Assembly (NCBI GenBank): GCA_030734395.1
Contig: JAUZTG010000008.1
Coordinates: 310,001-374,000 of the forward strand
Origin: Sarocladium kiliense
Lineage: Eukaryota; Ascomycota; Sordariomycetes; Hypocreales; Sarocladiaceae
Length of the DNA: 64,000 bases
Reading direction: 5' to 3'
Both the position numbers and the translations under genes were made by a program. Position 1 is the stretch's first letter; each line of letters starts with the position of its first letter. Shown piece after piece: positions 44,084 to 55,925 of this stretch. The notes beneath the pieces were generated by a model. The model was given only the letters and a program-made list of their open reading frames with translations. It was not told the DNA's origin and did no database searches.

Positions 44084-44914
44084 ATCAAGCAGGAGTTGTG
44101 AGAGTCGCCCGTGCCTTCTTTCTTTAGCATAGCCTTGTTGGATGTGACTCTTGACTGCGCCCCCGTAGCAGCCTGAGCAGGCGAAAGCGGGACACCGAGC
44201 CGTGATTACCCAATCACTGTGTTATTGCAACGCCTCTATTGCGACTCCGACGTGGAATCTCGCAGACCAATCACGCGTCAGATTGGGCAGCGACGTGGTC
44301 GGAATCTGGGACAACTTCTCATCTTGAAGCCTGCGGCAAATACCAGCCGGTGCTGGTTTCTCTTTCTTCCTACATGCAAACAAGAATAACCTTCCAGTTC
44401 CGGGGTCTCCAGACCGTTCCAAAGCTTCAAGAAGTCTAGTTCTTATGCTCAGGCTCAAGCCCAATGGCTTCATCACGTGCATCTGGATCAGTGCCGCTCT
44501 TTTCGCATTCCCCGCAGGGAAATCCAAGCACCCTTGCAGCTACCTCGGGAGAGCCGGTGGCCTCAGATGCATCGTCTCCAGGACAAAAGTTTACATATAT
44601 TGTTCTTGAGTAAGGGGCCTGCTATAAATTATTAAGGTCCTGTCTCGCTGATGTGTCACTTGTTGCTTTTTAGGCGTGGAGATCTCAAAGAAGGCACGAT
44701 TTCACAGACCGACTTCGGGAATATTGCAGTATGTATACTCTGTGGCCGATATACAAACAGCTCATATGAAATGATAATATACGAGGTTCATACGGGCTCA
44801 CTATCTACAGGAACAGTTTACTAGGGGCCCCCTAATACTGTATGACTGTTTTACGATAACGCAGCTTCGTTTAAAGCACATAGCTGACTCACACTAACGT
44901 CATCTTCAAGGTTC
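44084..44914. promoter_or_regulatory. divergent intergenic region, phosphorylase-like / CorA-tailed
   Basis: This is 831 bases. Open stretches at 44466-44612 and 44675-44730 look like two spliceable exons, but no splice combination joins them in frame to the 44915 exon. I therefore leave them out of the gene. Confidence 0.4.
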
Positions 44915-46996
44915 ATGCCTCGGGTAAATCACTTAGTTCGATCTCATCAAAGTTGGAAAGAACTGCGGGAAACTCTCGAGGCCAGCTTTCGCATAGACAG
45001 CTTTTTCCTCACCGAGAGTGCTTATGAGTCTAATGGCTTCTTTCGATGCCATAGCGACGATAAAGATGGTAAGGGCTGAGATCCTGCAGTCTTCGCTACC
45101 ATGTATCTCATCTTATTCAACCACAGCGTGGGCCTGTCGCTTTCTTGTTAAGGAGCTCGCCGAAATACCCTCTCAAAAAATGATCAACCTTGGTAGACTC
45201 CGCCTATACAAGTCTATCGTTGGTGCTAGTTTTGACAAGAGCCAACAAACATCCGACATTATAGCTATCGAGTATCCTGATCAAGCCAAGATCATTGAAA
45301 GCTTCATTAAAGGGATCCATGCATCAACGGAGAATAGCGCTATCAACAGCATTCGAGGTCTCTTCCAAAGAATTCGCAGCTGCAAGGATTCCACAAATAA
45401 TAAGCAGCCTATTAATGCATTCCAGCAGAAGCAGAAGATAATCGAATGTTGGGCACGAGATGAAGGTAGTGCTATACTGGGGCCCATGGACTCAGGAAAG
45501 CGTGTTAAACTCTTCGAGATCCTCGCAGACTTTCTTCTACAGGACCTCCATCAGAAAGAATGTCTGCTTCAGCATCGTACCTCCGTGGCAGCTACAGTAG
45601 CTAAGAATATGGGCAACGAGACAAGAATGGAGAGATCTGGAGCTCAAAGGTCGACAGAGCTTCATAGTCTTTCGCCATGGCCTGACAACAACAATTTGCA
45701 ACGAGCTGCTACTGCACCGATATCGTGTCTCCAGGAGAGTACGTCCCAGAAGGCCACTAGACATCCTACGACGATTCCAGGACAGAACATGTCATTAGCT
45801 TCACAGCCAGCGACTTTTATTCCCCCAGCTTCAGGGTCCCCTTTTGGACATGACCTGAGAAGCACAGCCCAGAAGGAATCGAATCTCAACAAACCCCATC
45901 ATGAACTAGGACACGAGACAATTCTAGCCGAGGATGAAGAGCTCGCAGATTATCTGTCTATCCGCCATACATATCATTGGCTTTTTCTTTCTTTCTGGGC
46001 CGTTAATTTACGAGCTCATAGCTCCTCATTGCCTGTTCTCCTTTGCTTTGATGACTCAAACAGTACCCGTTTCAAGGACATCATCGAGAAAAAGTTGAAA
46101 GCGCATGCTGTTAACAGTCCAAGATCAACAGCTATGCTTTCTATACTCCTCGAAGAAGTTCTACAGGTCTATGACGAGGCTCTTTGGGGTTTTAGGAAAC
46201 CTGTACGGAGTTTCGAGAAGGTAATGAACTGATTCGAGGGATTTCTTTCGTATTGCTTCTTCGACATCATAAGAGTGTCTAACTCATTTTCTCTCTCCAG
46301 CGCCGACAAGAACATCTTACAGAGAAGAGCGACGATACAAGTGGTTATCAAATTCACTTTGAAATCCATGAGCTCTCACGACACTTGATTCATTCCCAGG
46401 AAACCCTCGGCGCCGCACAGACAGTCATCAAGGCCATGAAGGAAACGATATCTGTCTCTAATGCCCAGGATTTGATCACCCGAGACCTTATTTACTTTTC
46501 CCTGACATTCATCAAGAATCTCAAACTTCGAGCGGGTGCATTTGTGGACAGGATCAACAACGAGACTGCCTTAGTAAGTACCTATAGACTCTATCAAGCA
46601 TCAGCACCCAGGGTCTCTAATATAGCCATCAAGGCGTACGATATCATGAATTTTAAACAGCTCCAGAGCACACAGAAACTGCTACAGGAGGGGAGGAGTG
46701 ACGGGAGAAAGCTCACTAAGCTCCTCGCCTTCGTCTCAATTATCTTCCTTCCAGGAACATACTTCTCAGTAAATTCTTATCCTATAAAGTGATTAACTCT
46801 CGTAAGGGCAGTTCCACTAATAGTTTCGGTGTAGGGTTTATTCGACATGGACTATTTTGATGATAGAGATGATGCATTCCGGTATTGGGCAATCCTGACA
46901 GGTTCTATCACAGGTAGTCTAGCACTCATTATGGCAGGTTACAACTGGTGGCATCACATAAAAATAGCAGTGAGCAGGGTTTCCAGCTCTGACTAG
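44915..46996 (+). CDS. CorA-like two-helix membrane protein with large unknown N-terminal region
   Basis: The exons are 44915-45068, 45127-46220, 46301-46768 and 46835-46996, which join in frame to 625 residues. The C-terminus is that of the fungal CorA-like family: FVSIIFLPGTYFSGLFDMDY as the first helix and loop, then YWAILTGSITGSLALIMAGY as the second. A charged coiled-coil stalk precedes them. The usual GMN pore motif is absent, so ion transport is doubtful. The N-terminal part (SWKELRETLEASFRIDSFFL onward) resembles the uncharacterised domain that often accompanies this tail in fungi. The middle is Ser/Gln-rich and probably disordered. An extra small intron near 46575 was rejected because it would break the frame. 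Confidence 0.68.
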
Positions 46997-47760
46997 ATGA
47001 GACACATGAAATGATTTCAACGCCTCGATTCAACGAGTTGAACAAAGCTTTACCGTCGATGTGCGAGTCAGTGAGAGTGATTTTATATCTTTGAAGTTCA
47101 CGGTCCGATCACTACTCGAACGTATTTATCCACTGGCATGCAAGGAGAGGTTCGAAGTCTTTCAGCTCTACGTTAGGGAGTAGGAAGGGCACTGTGGCGG
47201 CTTGAGGTGGAATTACCAAATTTGTGGTATTTTCATGACGCGTGCTCTGTCCCCCGGGCAGCGAGGTGCCTTTTGTCTCCCCTCACCCTAAGATGCAATG
47301 CAATTGCTACCTACCGATCGGCTTTTGAAGCCCTCTTTGTGCCTCTGTTTCTCCGCAATTTGATCGTTGGAACGAATTGAGTCTAGCGTCTAGGGCCCTC
47401 TGCCGTAGTTGCCGTCATTGCCGTGGTTCCGAGTACCTTGCCCTTGCAGGCGTCGCCGTTTCGTAATGGGCCTGTTGATGAACTTAAGCTTCCGGTACAG
47501 AGGTCTCCGTGCGGGAAGAAACGGAACATTTCCTCCAGTGAAGCTAGTGTAGAGGGACCCTGGGGACGCACTGTTGTGCGACTGAATGACGCCTGGAATG
47601 GTACCACAGGCTGACGGACGGCAATCGTCAGACCTAATCTAGTGTCCTTCACTCGTAGTAGACTCTGTGAATCACGCGACTGACAGCAATCTTCTTCCCA
47701 ATTATCAGCAAGACAGCTATATACATACCGTTACTTGGTACCTTTACCACAATCGTCAAT
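46997..47760. promoter_or_regulatory. upstream region of the NRAMP gene
   Basis: This 764-base region has no supported gene. An 89-residue frame on the minus strand (47383-47652) has repetitive Thr/Ala composition and no family resemblance. Confidence 0.45.
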
Positions 47761-49772
47761 ATGAACAAAGTATCCTACACCGAGGAACCCATTGACGGCG
47801 GTGACGGCTACAACCAGAGCCCTAGCCCAAATTCCAACGCCCTCACCACCAACCAGGACTTCAACGGCGTCGTCAACAGTCGCGCCCTACAATCAGACGC
47901 CTCATGGGCACTCTCTGATGCGGGACGCAGCAATCAAGGTCAAATTACCGGCGAACATCTCATTGAGCCCGATGATCACGGGAAAGTGATGAACCGGCTG
48001 GCCACGAGGTCATTGGACCGTGGTCAGCCACCCTCAGGCGATTTGCAGACTTCTGCAGACGCCTACCCTCCGCCGGCTGCGGCTGGTGAAGACCCCGATC
48101 GCGGCACTGTGTTTCAACGTCTGAAGAAGAAGGTTATCACCGTTGCTTCCTTCGTCGGACCGGGATTCATGATCTCCGTCGCCTATAGTATGTTTTCATT
48201 ACGCTTTCTTCCCACCAGTTCTACATGACCAGATGTGACTGACCGTCCCAGTCGATCCTGGCAACTACTCGACCGACATTGCCGCCGGAGCATCCTATCG
48301 CTTCAAGCTCTTGTTCATCGTCCTGCTCTCCAACATCTTCGCGATTTTTCTGCAGAGTCTTGCGATTAAGCTTGGAACTGTCAGTGGGCTGAATCTTGCT
48401 GAAGCTTGTCGTGCTTTCTTGCCGAGATGGCTGAATTACATATTGTATGTATTTGCTGAGGCGGCGATTATCGCGACGGATATGGCAGAGGTAAGAACAC
48501 TTATATTCGGGTGTTTTAGTTCTTGGAGTGGCCTTGAAAGATGAGTTCTGACACCCGGCAGGTCATCGGTTTTGCTATCGCCTTGAACCTTCTGATCCCC
48601 CAAATACCCTTAGTAGCGGGCTGCGCCATCTCCATCCTCGATGTCATGGTCATCCTCATCTTCTACCGTCCTCATGGATCTATGAAGGGCTTGAGGTATT
48701 TTGAGATGTTCGTCGTTTGCCTCGTGCTTGGTGTAGTTGTCTGCTTCTGCATTCAATTGTCTCTCATCAAGGACACTTCCCCAGGAGAGGTTTTCAAGGG
48801 CTACCTCCCGTCAAGTTCACTCATCGAGGCTGAAGCGTAAGTTCCACCATCTCACGTAGCCTTTTGGGAACATTGTCCCTGACACCTTATAGAATCTACC
48901 AGGCGTGTGGCATTCTTGGCGCGACGGTCATGCCGCACAGCCTCTACCTTGGCTCAGGCATAGTCCAGCCTCGCCTCCGCGAATACGACAAGCGCACCGG
49001 CATGCTCCCTCCGCAGCTCTCCGCCCCAGAGTCATCCTCTATCCTAGACGACTGCATCGATAAAGGATACTACGTCCCCTCCCAGAAAGCCATCAAGCAC
49101 TCTCTCAAGCTCTCCATACTAGACCTCGCCGTCTCGCTCTTCACATTCGCCCTCTTTGTCAATTCCGCCATCCTCATTGTCGCAGGCGCATCGCTCTACA
49201 AGAACCCTGATGCGCTCTCCGCTGATATTTTCGGTATCCATGCTCTGCTTTCCAAGTCTATCTCGCCCGCTGCTGGAACCATCTTTGCTCTCGCTCTGCT
49301 ACTCTCGGGCGTGTCAGCCGGTATCATCTGTACCATCGCTGGACAAATGGTCAGCGAGGGAGCTTTGAACTGGAACGTCAAGCCGTGGGTGAGGCGCCTT
49401 CTCACGCGTAGTATCAGCGTCACGCCGAGCATCATCATCGCCGGAGCAGTGGGAAAGTCAGGACTTAATGCCGCGCTCAATGGCTCTCAGGTCGCGTTGA
49501 GTATCATTCTCCCGTTCGTCAGTGCACCATTGATCTATTTCACTTGTCGGAATAAGTACATGACCGTGCAGCCTGGCTCAGCACGCTGGCGGACTGCAAA
49601 TAACCCCCGACAAGACGAATTGGTGGTTGGGCAAGGCCCCATGGGAGACGGAGCGGAAAGTAGCGAAAGTGTCAAGATGGCAAATTCGTGGTATACGGCG
49701 GCTTTTGCTATTCTTGTATGGCTATTCATGGCAGTCATGAATGTGGCCAACTTGGTGTTCCTAGGAAAGTAG
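47761..49772 (+). CDS. NRAMP-family divalent metal transporter (Smf-like)
   Basis: A proton-coupled Mn2+/Fe2+ importer of the Nramp/SLC11 family. The exons are 47761-48187, 48252-48490, 48562-48836 and 48893-49772, giving 606 residues. The cytosolic N-tail of ~110 residues is long and polar. The metal site is intact: DPGN in TM1, formed exactly across the first intron (ISVAYIDPGNYSTD), and MPH in TM6 (ILGATVMPHSLYLG). About eleven helices follow, with the conserved transport-motif region GQMVSEGALNWNV. A soluble acidic loop precedes the last helix (~560-580). Plasma membrane, vacuole and endosome are all possible locations. Confidence 0.93.
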
Positions 49773-49907
49773 ATAAGGCCACCAAAGGCTCAATACTAAG
49801 TCAACGGTATTGTTGTCGATAGCAAAGACAGCTTATGTTCCTTGACCATTGCCCCGGCGCAAGACCTTGCTCAAGATTGAGATCTCAAGAGGTGTAGCTC
49901 GCAAGTA

Positions 49908-50689
49908 CTACTCCGCGTGTTCAGAAGTCTCGCCGCCCCAGTGCAGCTTATCCATCCGTTGGTAGTAGTCAGCATCCGTCTCCCCATCCTGCCTCGGTGT
50001 ATCAAACTTCCTTCCGCAGGCAGGGTGGCATATGCCTATAGCATTAGGGTGTCCTGATTCACACTCATTATCGACCATGTACTCATGGCAGATTGTGCAA
50101 ACGTCAAAGGTCTGCCGCTTGCAATCATCCTTGGTCTCACAGCCGTAACTAGAGCACCTCGCCCTCTTCTCTACCGACTTCTTCAGAGAGGCCTTGGGGT
50201 CGTACGGCACTAACCAATCACCGGGGGGGCCGTGCTCTGGTAGCTTGATAGTTGGGTTGCGTCTGTTGATGCCGGCCGCAAACAGGACCCTCGCATAGGG
50301 GGGATCGAATACGAAGGTTGTTTCGCCGGTTGTCCGGTTCCTGACGCGGTAGCCTCAATTTCATCGATCTTGATATACTCGTCATCCTCTGTCACAGAAG
50401 CTCGCTCGATCTGCGCTTTGATATGAGCTGCAGTCTCAGGTCGGAAGCGTGGGTCGATGAAGTATAGGTGCCTAGGCCCGGCCACAGCGACGTAGGGAGT
50501 GTCTGGTCCCACGATCTGATGGCTGGATCCTGTCTCAATGAACTCTGGCGTATAATCTGCGCTCCGGTATTCATCCTGGAAAGTTGGCCATCCCTCGCAA
50601 GCTCGAAAAGGGTTCAGTACCATGATGATGAGAAGTGAGGAGCATTGTCTGGGAGCTTCAGAGCCAAGCGCGATAAAGAGGCAAGCCAA
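49908..50689 (-). CDS. Cys-rich hypothetical protein with one frame break
   Basis: On the minus strand a frame opens at 50689 (a better start may be 50623, MVLNPFRACEGW). It runs to KIDEIEA near 50352. The coding potential then continues in a different frame (YRVRNRTTGETTFVFDPPYA) down to stop 49908, as if one base were missing. The C-terminal part is Cys-rich: C-x4-C-x4-C, then CTICHEYMVDNEC and ICHPACGRKF, a pattern fit for zinc binding rather than secretion. No intron consensus exists at the break. Intact it would be about 238-260 residues. I do not recognise a family. The break is either a lesion or a sequencing error. Confidence 0.55.
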
Positions 50690-52602
50690 CGATGTAGGAA
50701 GAATGACGTCTGTTCAAGTACTGATTTTAGGCTTCATTTAATTTAACGTCCATCTAAAATGAAGGTGGTCGCTGATACTTATACATCCCCGTTAAACGCT
50801 CTTCATTGCGAAACTGAAGTCGCCGAATAGTTGAGCCCTGGTTGCCTTACTGCTACACAAGTTCTGCTGTTGGCTCTGGCTATATGCTGCTTGATCAAAA
50901 GTTCCGCTGTTGGCTGTAATCATTCTGATGCACCGTCAAAAGTTCTACTCATAGCGCTAGTGACATTCCCATAATGCGACTCTTGTGCATCTCTTGACTC
51001 CGTTCTAGCGTTCAGCCGTTGGCACTGCAAGAATAGACATTGCTGTCTATAATTCAAGCTGCGCTGTAATCTCCTCATTCTCGAGGTAGTTTTAACACAT
51101 TTACCGGTGCTGAGGTTCTGTTGTCACAGTGACTGGTTTACTTACTTGAATGCACCGACGGATGGAAGATATAGGATCGAGCATGTGGTCTTCTAGGTGA
51201 GGCGTACGGGTATTATTTATTGACCAAGTTGGCGGTCCAGGTTCACTCTAGTCGTTCCAACACTGAGGAAATAGGAGGTCACGAGGCAGTAGTACATCCT
51301 TGCACTGCAGGGCCGATTTCCCAGTCTGTTCTCTACCGCATCGGCTCGCCCGAGGCAATCTGGGATGAAAAGGGTGCATGTGATGTCACGCACGTATGAT
51401 GAGAAGCATCTCCGAATCGTACATTGGCTGAATCGTTCATAGTCTACTAGGTGCATGCGGCGTATGGGGTGCCGAGTTCCGTCGTGTTCGGCAAGGGTGG
51501 GCGGGTTGGGAATACATCCGGAATTGCGCTCTTCGTAGGGATGAAGTCGGCCTTTACTGCGTATTGCACCGCCGTGGTGGGAGCGAATCCCAATGGCGCA
51601 GCCAGACATTTGCATGGCTTGAGTTTGCCCCAGCTAGGAGCGTGTTAATCCTAGCACTCACTTGAGACCCTTCAACGAGGCCACCTAGGATGAGTCGCGC
51701 TGGTTCTCATTCACGCGATCACGGCCAAGGAACTCTTGTCCAACATCGAGTTCCACGGAATTTTGCACAACAAGAACTTGTGTCTACATAGCGTTACACT
51801 ACATGCGACGATAATGTAAAGAGCGTGCGTTGATGGTGGCTACCGCATAGCAAAGGACGATTCCTATTCGTATCTTTTTAACGGCTGGTATCGACGCGCG
51901 GATAGGCACAGACAGAGGTGACAGGATTGTATGCGGCTCAGGTATAAATGCCTGCTTCCACCTCTCGCATTGCCCAAGTCAGGAGCTAAATGAGATGCTT
52001 CTAATCATAGGCATCGGCTCATGTTACCGCCACTCTCCCCGGAGCAGTAGCATCTGCTCTTGGAAATCAACTCTATCAGCAGCTTGTCAAGAATCGACGG
52101 CCAGGCCGAATCTAAGTGGAGCTCAGACCGACTGGAATCCCGTCGGGCGCCCCAGATCTGGCGAGACGTGAGAGTTACCCTTTTGGGAAGTGGTTTCGGT
52201 GGCGTCGGCGGGCGACTGTTTGTGATGACCCAGCGGCAGACAATGCCGCCGAAAGACCTCCTAGAAGTAAGCACCAAATCAGAAAAGAGGATTGCATCAA
52301 TTTTGTCTACTATGCACATCGAGCTGATCTGCGTCACGCTCAAGGCAGGCCGTGGTCGCCCGTTTGGGGGTGACTTCGTCGACCTTCGTCATATGCACAT
52401 TAGCGGAGACCCCGTCAGCTACTGATGTTTTCCGAGCCGTATAAGATCAAGCAACTCTCGCATTCAGGCATGCTCTTCTACAAGGAAGCTAAAGGATTCT
52501 CCGTTCTATTCTGCTCAGCAAGAAAAACTTTGACACCCAGACTCTCTCTACGTTGTTCCTCAAATCACTCCTTAACTCGAGTGCGTACGGAATCCCTCAG
52601 TC
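50690..52602. other. gene-poor 1.9 kb region
   Basis: No supported gene. There are imperfect direct repeats near 50861-50950 and overlapping ~115-residue frames on both strands around 52005-52425. Neither frame shows a recognisable motif or splice structure. Confidence 0.45.
50861..50915 (+). repeat. imperfect direct repeat, gttcYgctgttggct
   Basis: GTTCTGCTGTTGGCT at 50861-50875 recurs as GTTCCGCTGTTGGCT at 50901-50915, with a start-to-start spacing of 40 bases. A third partial copy (AAAAGTTCTAC) follows near 50938. It may be remnant or chance. Confidence 0.5.
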
Positions 52603-54038
52603 ATGGGGATACTAAGGGACGTTATCAAGTCCGCCATTGCTCCCGATACCTCCAGCAATGGGCTAGGCGGGCCGAATCTGCCATTCATGGGCGGTACCAG
52701 GGGGCTGAGAAATGGTTTAGGAAGTCGCCAGTATTCCTCAAGATCACCATATTCTTCCACCTCATATGACCGAGACGATTCTACCTATCGAGAACCACCG
52801 CCAGCTCTACCGCCGAGAAATCCAAGATATTCACGATACTCAGACGACGCGAGTGATTTTGATAACGTCGCAAATGGATTTCAACCCGATGGTTATGGTA
52901 GCGATAGGCGTGGCGAGAAACAGCGATCATGGGACTACGACTCTCCGCCAGCATACACTTCGAACCGGTTGGCGAGACGTTCGAGCTACCCTGACAATTC
53001 ATCATACCCATCACCTAACGGCAGTCGCTCAATACCGTATGGTGCCGGATATAGCGAGCCGAGAGACAGTTACTACGACTACAGCCCCAGCCAACGCTCT
53101 GCCAGGCCCGTGGCTGGAGGTTGGGATTTCCGCCCTCTAGTCCTACCGCAAATCGCATTTGGCGACGGTGCACCCTTTCTGCGCGGGTACAGTGACGAGC
53201 TTGCACCTTTCGGTATCAGGGAAAGGGAGTTCTTTGAGGTGATTGACGCCATCAACATCGCCATCGTGCCGAGTCCGGAGAACCAAATATTTCAGAAAGG
53301 CGCCAATATAGCGGGTTGGTTTGTGTAAGTGAAAAGATGTTGCTCAATTATATGTCTTCCAAAGAGCAGTAAGGCTAACCTCAGTGTACATGTAGACCCG
53401 GTGCGGCAGGCATTGGGCTGATGGTAGGTCAAGTTGGTGCCGGCCTCGGCGCTGCGTACGGCAAGGCATCCTCAGTGGCCAGAGTGTTATCGCAAATGAA
53501 CATGGAACTCTTCCTCCCGAAAGGGCTTGAGATATGGTAAGTGCCCCAGTCTCGCAGATGAAATTGATAGATTCATCTCTTATTATTACTTGAAATGGAA
53601 ACTAACCAAGCCCTGTCTTCAGCCTCTGCGGCTCCCAAGACGTCGACGCTGAGGTCGGGTTCTCGCCCAGAGCAAACATGGGCGACATGGTTGCCCCAGA
53701 GCAAAGAGTATACGTTTATGGTGACTATGTCGCGTCAGTCACCCGGTCGACGCCGCCAGTGAGTACTGGTGGCCGCAACGATCCTATTGCCATGCTGGGT
53801 CGGGGTCTTGCAGACCGGAGCAGCTCCAAGACTTTGCGCAAAGCGCAGAAAGATGCCGCAAAGGGCAAATTCAAGAAGTCGGACTCTTTGCAAAGTGATC
53901 TGAAATGGGTGAGCCGTCTCTTTCCTTTTCTTTCAAGCTTGACGAGTATTCATTGTTTGCTAACCTCTTTGACCTTAGATCATGGTCCGCAGAGCGAGCC
54001 CACAGGCGTTGGCATTTCTAGATCAAGGGAGACCGTAG
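52603..54038 (+). CDS. fungal conserved protein of unknown function with disordered N-terminus
   Basis: The exons are 52603-53324, 53396-53536, 53623-53908 and 53979-54038, giving 402 residues. The first ~160 residues are Tyr/Ser/Pro/Arg-rich and disordered. The conserved part starts at ~165 with WDFRPLVLPQIAFGDGAPFL and includes REFFEVIDAINIAIVPSPEN, GWFVPGAAGIGLMVGQVGAG (amphipathic, Gly-rich) and LEICLCGSQDVDAEVGF. It ends in IMVRRASPQALAF. I recognise this as a widespread family in filamentous ascomycetes but know no function. The Gly-rich stretch might associate with membranes. Splice phases all agree, so the model is good even though the role is unknown. Confidence 0.78.
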
Positions 54039-54331
54039 TGTACCTCAGGAGTTGCGTAGCAGAGGAAATAAGCGATTTGGGGCCGAGGACGTGTAGTATT
54101 AGCCAACGAGACTGCCTCTAGACCACAGTGTTACTTTCATCAGATAATGATACGATTACTGAAGACAAGTCCGCAGAGCGAGCTTGTTATTCCTTCATTC
54201 CACTACCGCCACATGTGCTCTTGTTCTAGACTTTGCTCATAGGGTTTCCCGTGAAGAGTATGTGGCATTATCAAGATTCTGAACACCCTCCGGAGATCCG
54301 AGCGATTGCACTGGTATCATCATCTACCTGC

Positions 54332-55423
54332 TCAGCCGCTTATGTTGATGTCCCTTGCCGTGAAGTTTCCCCGGTTCGTAATCCCAATATTTTGATAGTA
54401 TCTTCCTCCCGAATCGTCGTGTTCAGGTTCCCCAGCTACCTCTTCAGGCTCTAGCCTCAGTAGTAATTCCTTTGTGTAAGCCGCTGCTGCGGCAGCTGCG
54501 TAGTGCTGCCACCTCTTGTTCTTATGAGTGTCGGCATAATCCGAAATGCCCCTGATGACTAGGCATTCTGATTCGGTAGACACGCCGGCTGCCTCCATGT
54601 CAAAACACAGCGGGTTTCCGAACACGGATACTCGGTCAATGATCTTGTTCCGTTCAAAGGGGTCACGGAAGAGGGTGTTGCCGCTGGCGATGAGACCGTA
54701 GTGGATTTTGGGAATACCCTCGGGCTTGCGTGCTTGACGGTCTTTGGAAAGGGCATTCTCAATGCCGCAGCCTTTGCAACCTTCCGCGGTAGTAACGTGG
54801 CCGACCTCATCCGCGAACAGTATGTCCGTGTCTGGAGGAGGTCGAGCATACTTGGCAGCCACATCTGAGTCTTCTTCCTCCAGCATCTTGAGCATCTCCG
54901 CGATATGACCTTGGATTTTCTTTCTCAGCTGTAATTCGCCCCTCATCACGCTGATCTCCGATCGCAGAATCTGAGACGAGGGTGTCATTGCACCTTTGAA
55001 CTCCCACCCGGTCGGGGTTTCTCTTCCCTGATCATACTGGACGACTCCATGATGAGCCTCGCCAGCCGGCCATCCGACAACCACGTCTCCCAACCTTAGG
55101 TCGCGAGCTTTGCGAACTTCTGGAGTCCGTCCAGCGACCCCTCCACCGATACCCACGAAGAAACTGTACTTGATCGACGGGAATGTTCGAAGCAGATTAT
55201 CCACGACATCTTTCGCGGCTACCGTTCCTTGCGTTCCTGGCAGGCTTACCAGTACAACGTTGTGGCCTCCCATGTCTCCTAGGATATAGCTGTTCTTGTC
55301 ATTTGGCTGTCTGCGCAGACGGCTATGTTCGCTCTTTAGCATGTATCGTACTGCGGCCATCTCCTCCGACAGAGCGGAGACAATAGCGATTGTGTAGTCT
55401 TTATGGCTGAAAGTGTTTGCCAT
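54332..55423 (-). CDS. phosphorylase-superfamily (PNP/MTAN) effector-type protein with C-terminal amyloid-like motif
   Basis: A single exon of 363 residues starting at MANTFSHKDYTIAIVSALSE. The frame opens further upstream, but this ATG fits the fold. The nucleosidase/phosphorylase domain (~8-320) has SALSEEMAAVRYML, FVGIGGGVAG, the DVVVGWP block, and the ribose-binding Glu and Asp region in FDMEAAGV and RGISDYAD. Such domains are frequent N-terminal or separate effectors of fungal NLRs. After an acidic linker the protein ends in NIGITNRGNFTARDINISG. The divergent NLR gene encodes a matching motif near its N-terminus. I infer a cell-death or defence effector activated by templating from the NLR. 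The enzymatic substrate (nucleotide or nucleoside) is unknown. Confidence 0.87.
   Translation of the reverse strand: MANTFSHKDYTIAIVSALSEEMAAVRYMLKSEHSRLRRQPNDKNSYILGDMGGHNVVLVSLPGTQGTVAAKDVVDNLLRTFPSIKYSFFVGIGGGVAGRTPEVRKARDLRLGDVVVGWPAGEAHHGVVQYDQGRETPTGWEFKGAMTPSSQILRSEISVMRGELQLRKKIQGHIAEMLKMLEEEDSDVAAKYARPPPDTDILFADEVGHVTTAEGCKGCGIENALSKDRQARKPEGIPKIHYGLIASGNTLFRDPFERNKIIDRVSVFGNPLCFDMEAAGVSTESECLVIRGISDYADTHKNKRWQHYAAAAAAAYTKELLLRLEPEEVAGEPEHDDSGGRYYQNIGITNRGNFTARDINISG
54364..54388 (-). other. part of the coding sequence for the shared motif in the effector (NIGITNRG)
   Basis: The motif as a whole spans about 54335-54391 on the minus strand, the last codons before the stop. The identities to the NLR copy are I-G-I-x3-G-x-F-x2-R-D-I-x-I. 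Its extreme C-terminal position is typical of amyloid signalling motifs on effectors. Confidence 0.6.
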
Positions 55424-55925
55424 TGTTCCGTATCGGAGATCTCGAAGCAAAGCCGGCGGATGAGATGAAATTTGGCTAAGGTAAAGACTGATCAGCAAAA
55501 TAGCAGACTCATTGGAGATCCCAAAATCCCAGAACGACCATTTTATGGGAGGAGGATGGACAATATCGCCTCATTCGGGCTCCGACCACCGCCAGCACGT
55601 CCCCCTCGTCCAATAACAGAGATGCCTTCAGCGCGTCAGCCACATCCATATGCAGGCAGACTCGCAGGCTCATCCAAGGCTTCAGCCTACATCAAGCGCC
55701 ACGGGGTGCCTTAAGTATGCATCCCCAGACCTGAGCAACCAGTCATAGGTCGATAAGGGCGGGAAACTACCCCTGCTGCAGCATAGAGGCGGTTCGCAAG
55801 TAGCCAGCCAGGCGCGTACTCGGCTGTCCAATTGGCATGAACGCGCACCACATTCATTTTTCTCAGCGTTTGACCCCGCTCGTTATTTGACGACATCAAA
55901 CACTTTTCCAGCAGCCTGAGCGAGT
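55424..55925. promoter_or_regulatory. head-to-head promoter, effector / NLR pair
   Basis: This 502-base bidirectional region is short enough for co-regulation of the two genes. An 80-residue plus-strand frame (55472-55714) within it is proline-rich and not supported as a gene. Confidence 0.5.

Noticed and set aside
44466..44730. Two possible upstream exons (MASSRASGSVPLF...; RGDLKEGTISQTDF) for the CorA-tailed gene
   Set aside because: They splice to each other in frame but not to the 44915 exon. Every combination I tried leads to a stop.
46573..46612. Small intron with gtaagt..cag in the CorA-tailed gene
   Set aside because: Removing it shifts the frame into an immediate stop, whereas reading through stays open.
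52060..52425. 121-residue plus-strand frame in the gene-poor region
   Set aside because: It has an equally long overlapping minus-strand frame, no recognisable family and no supporting signals.
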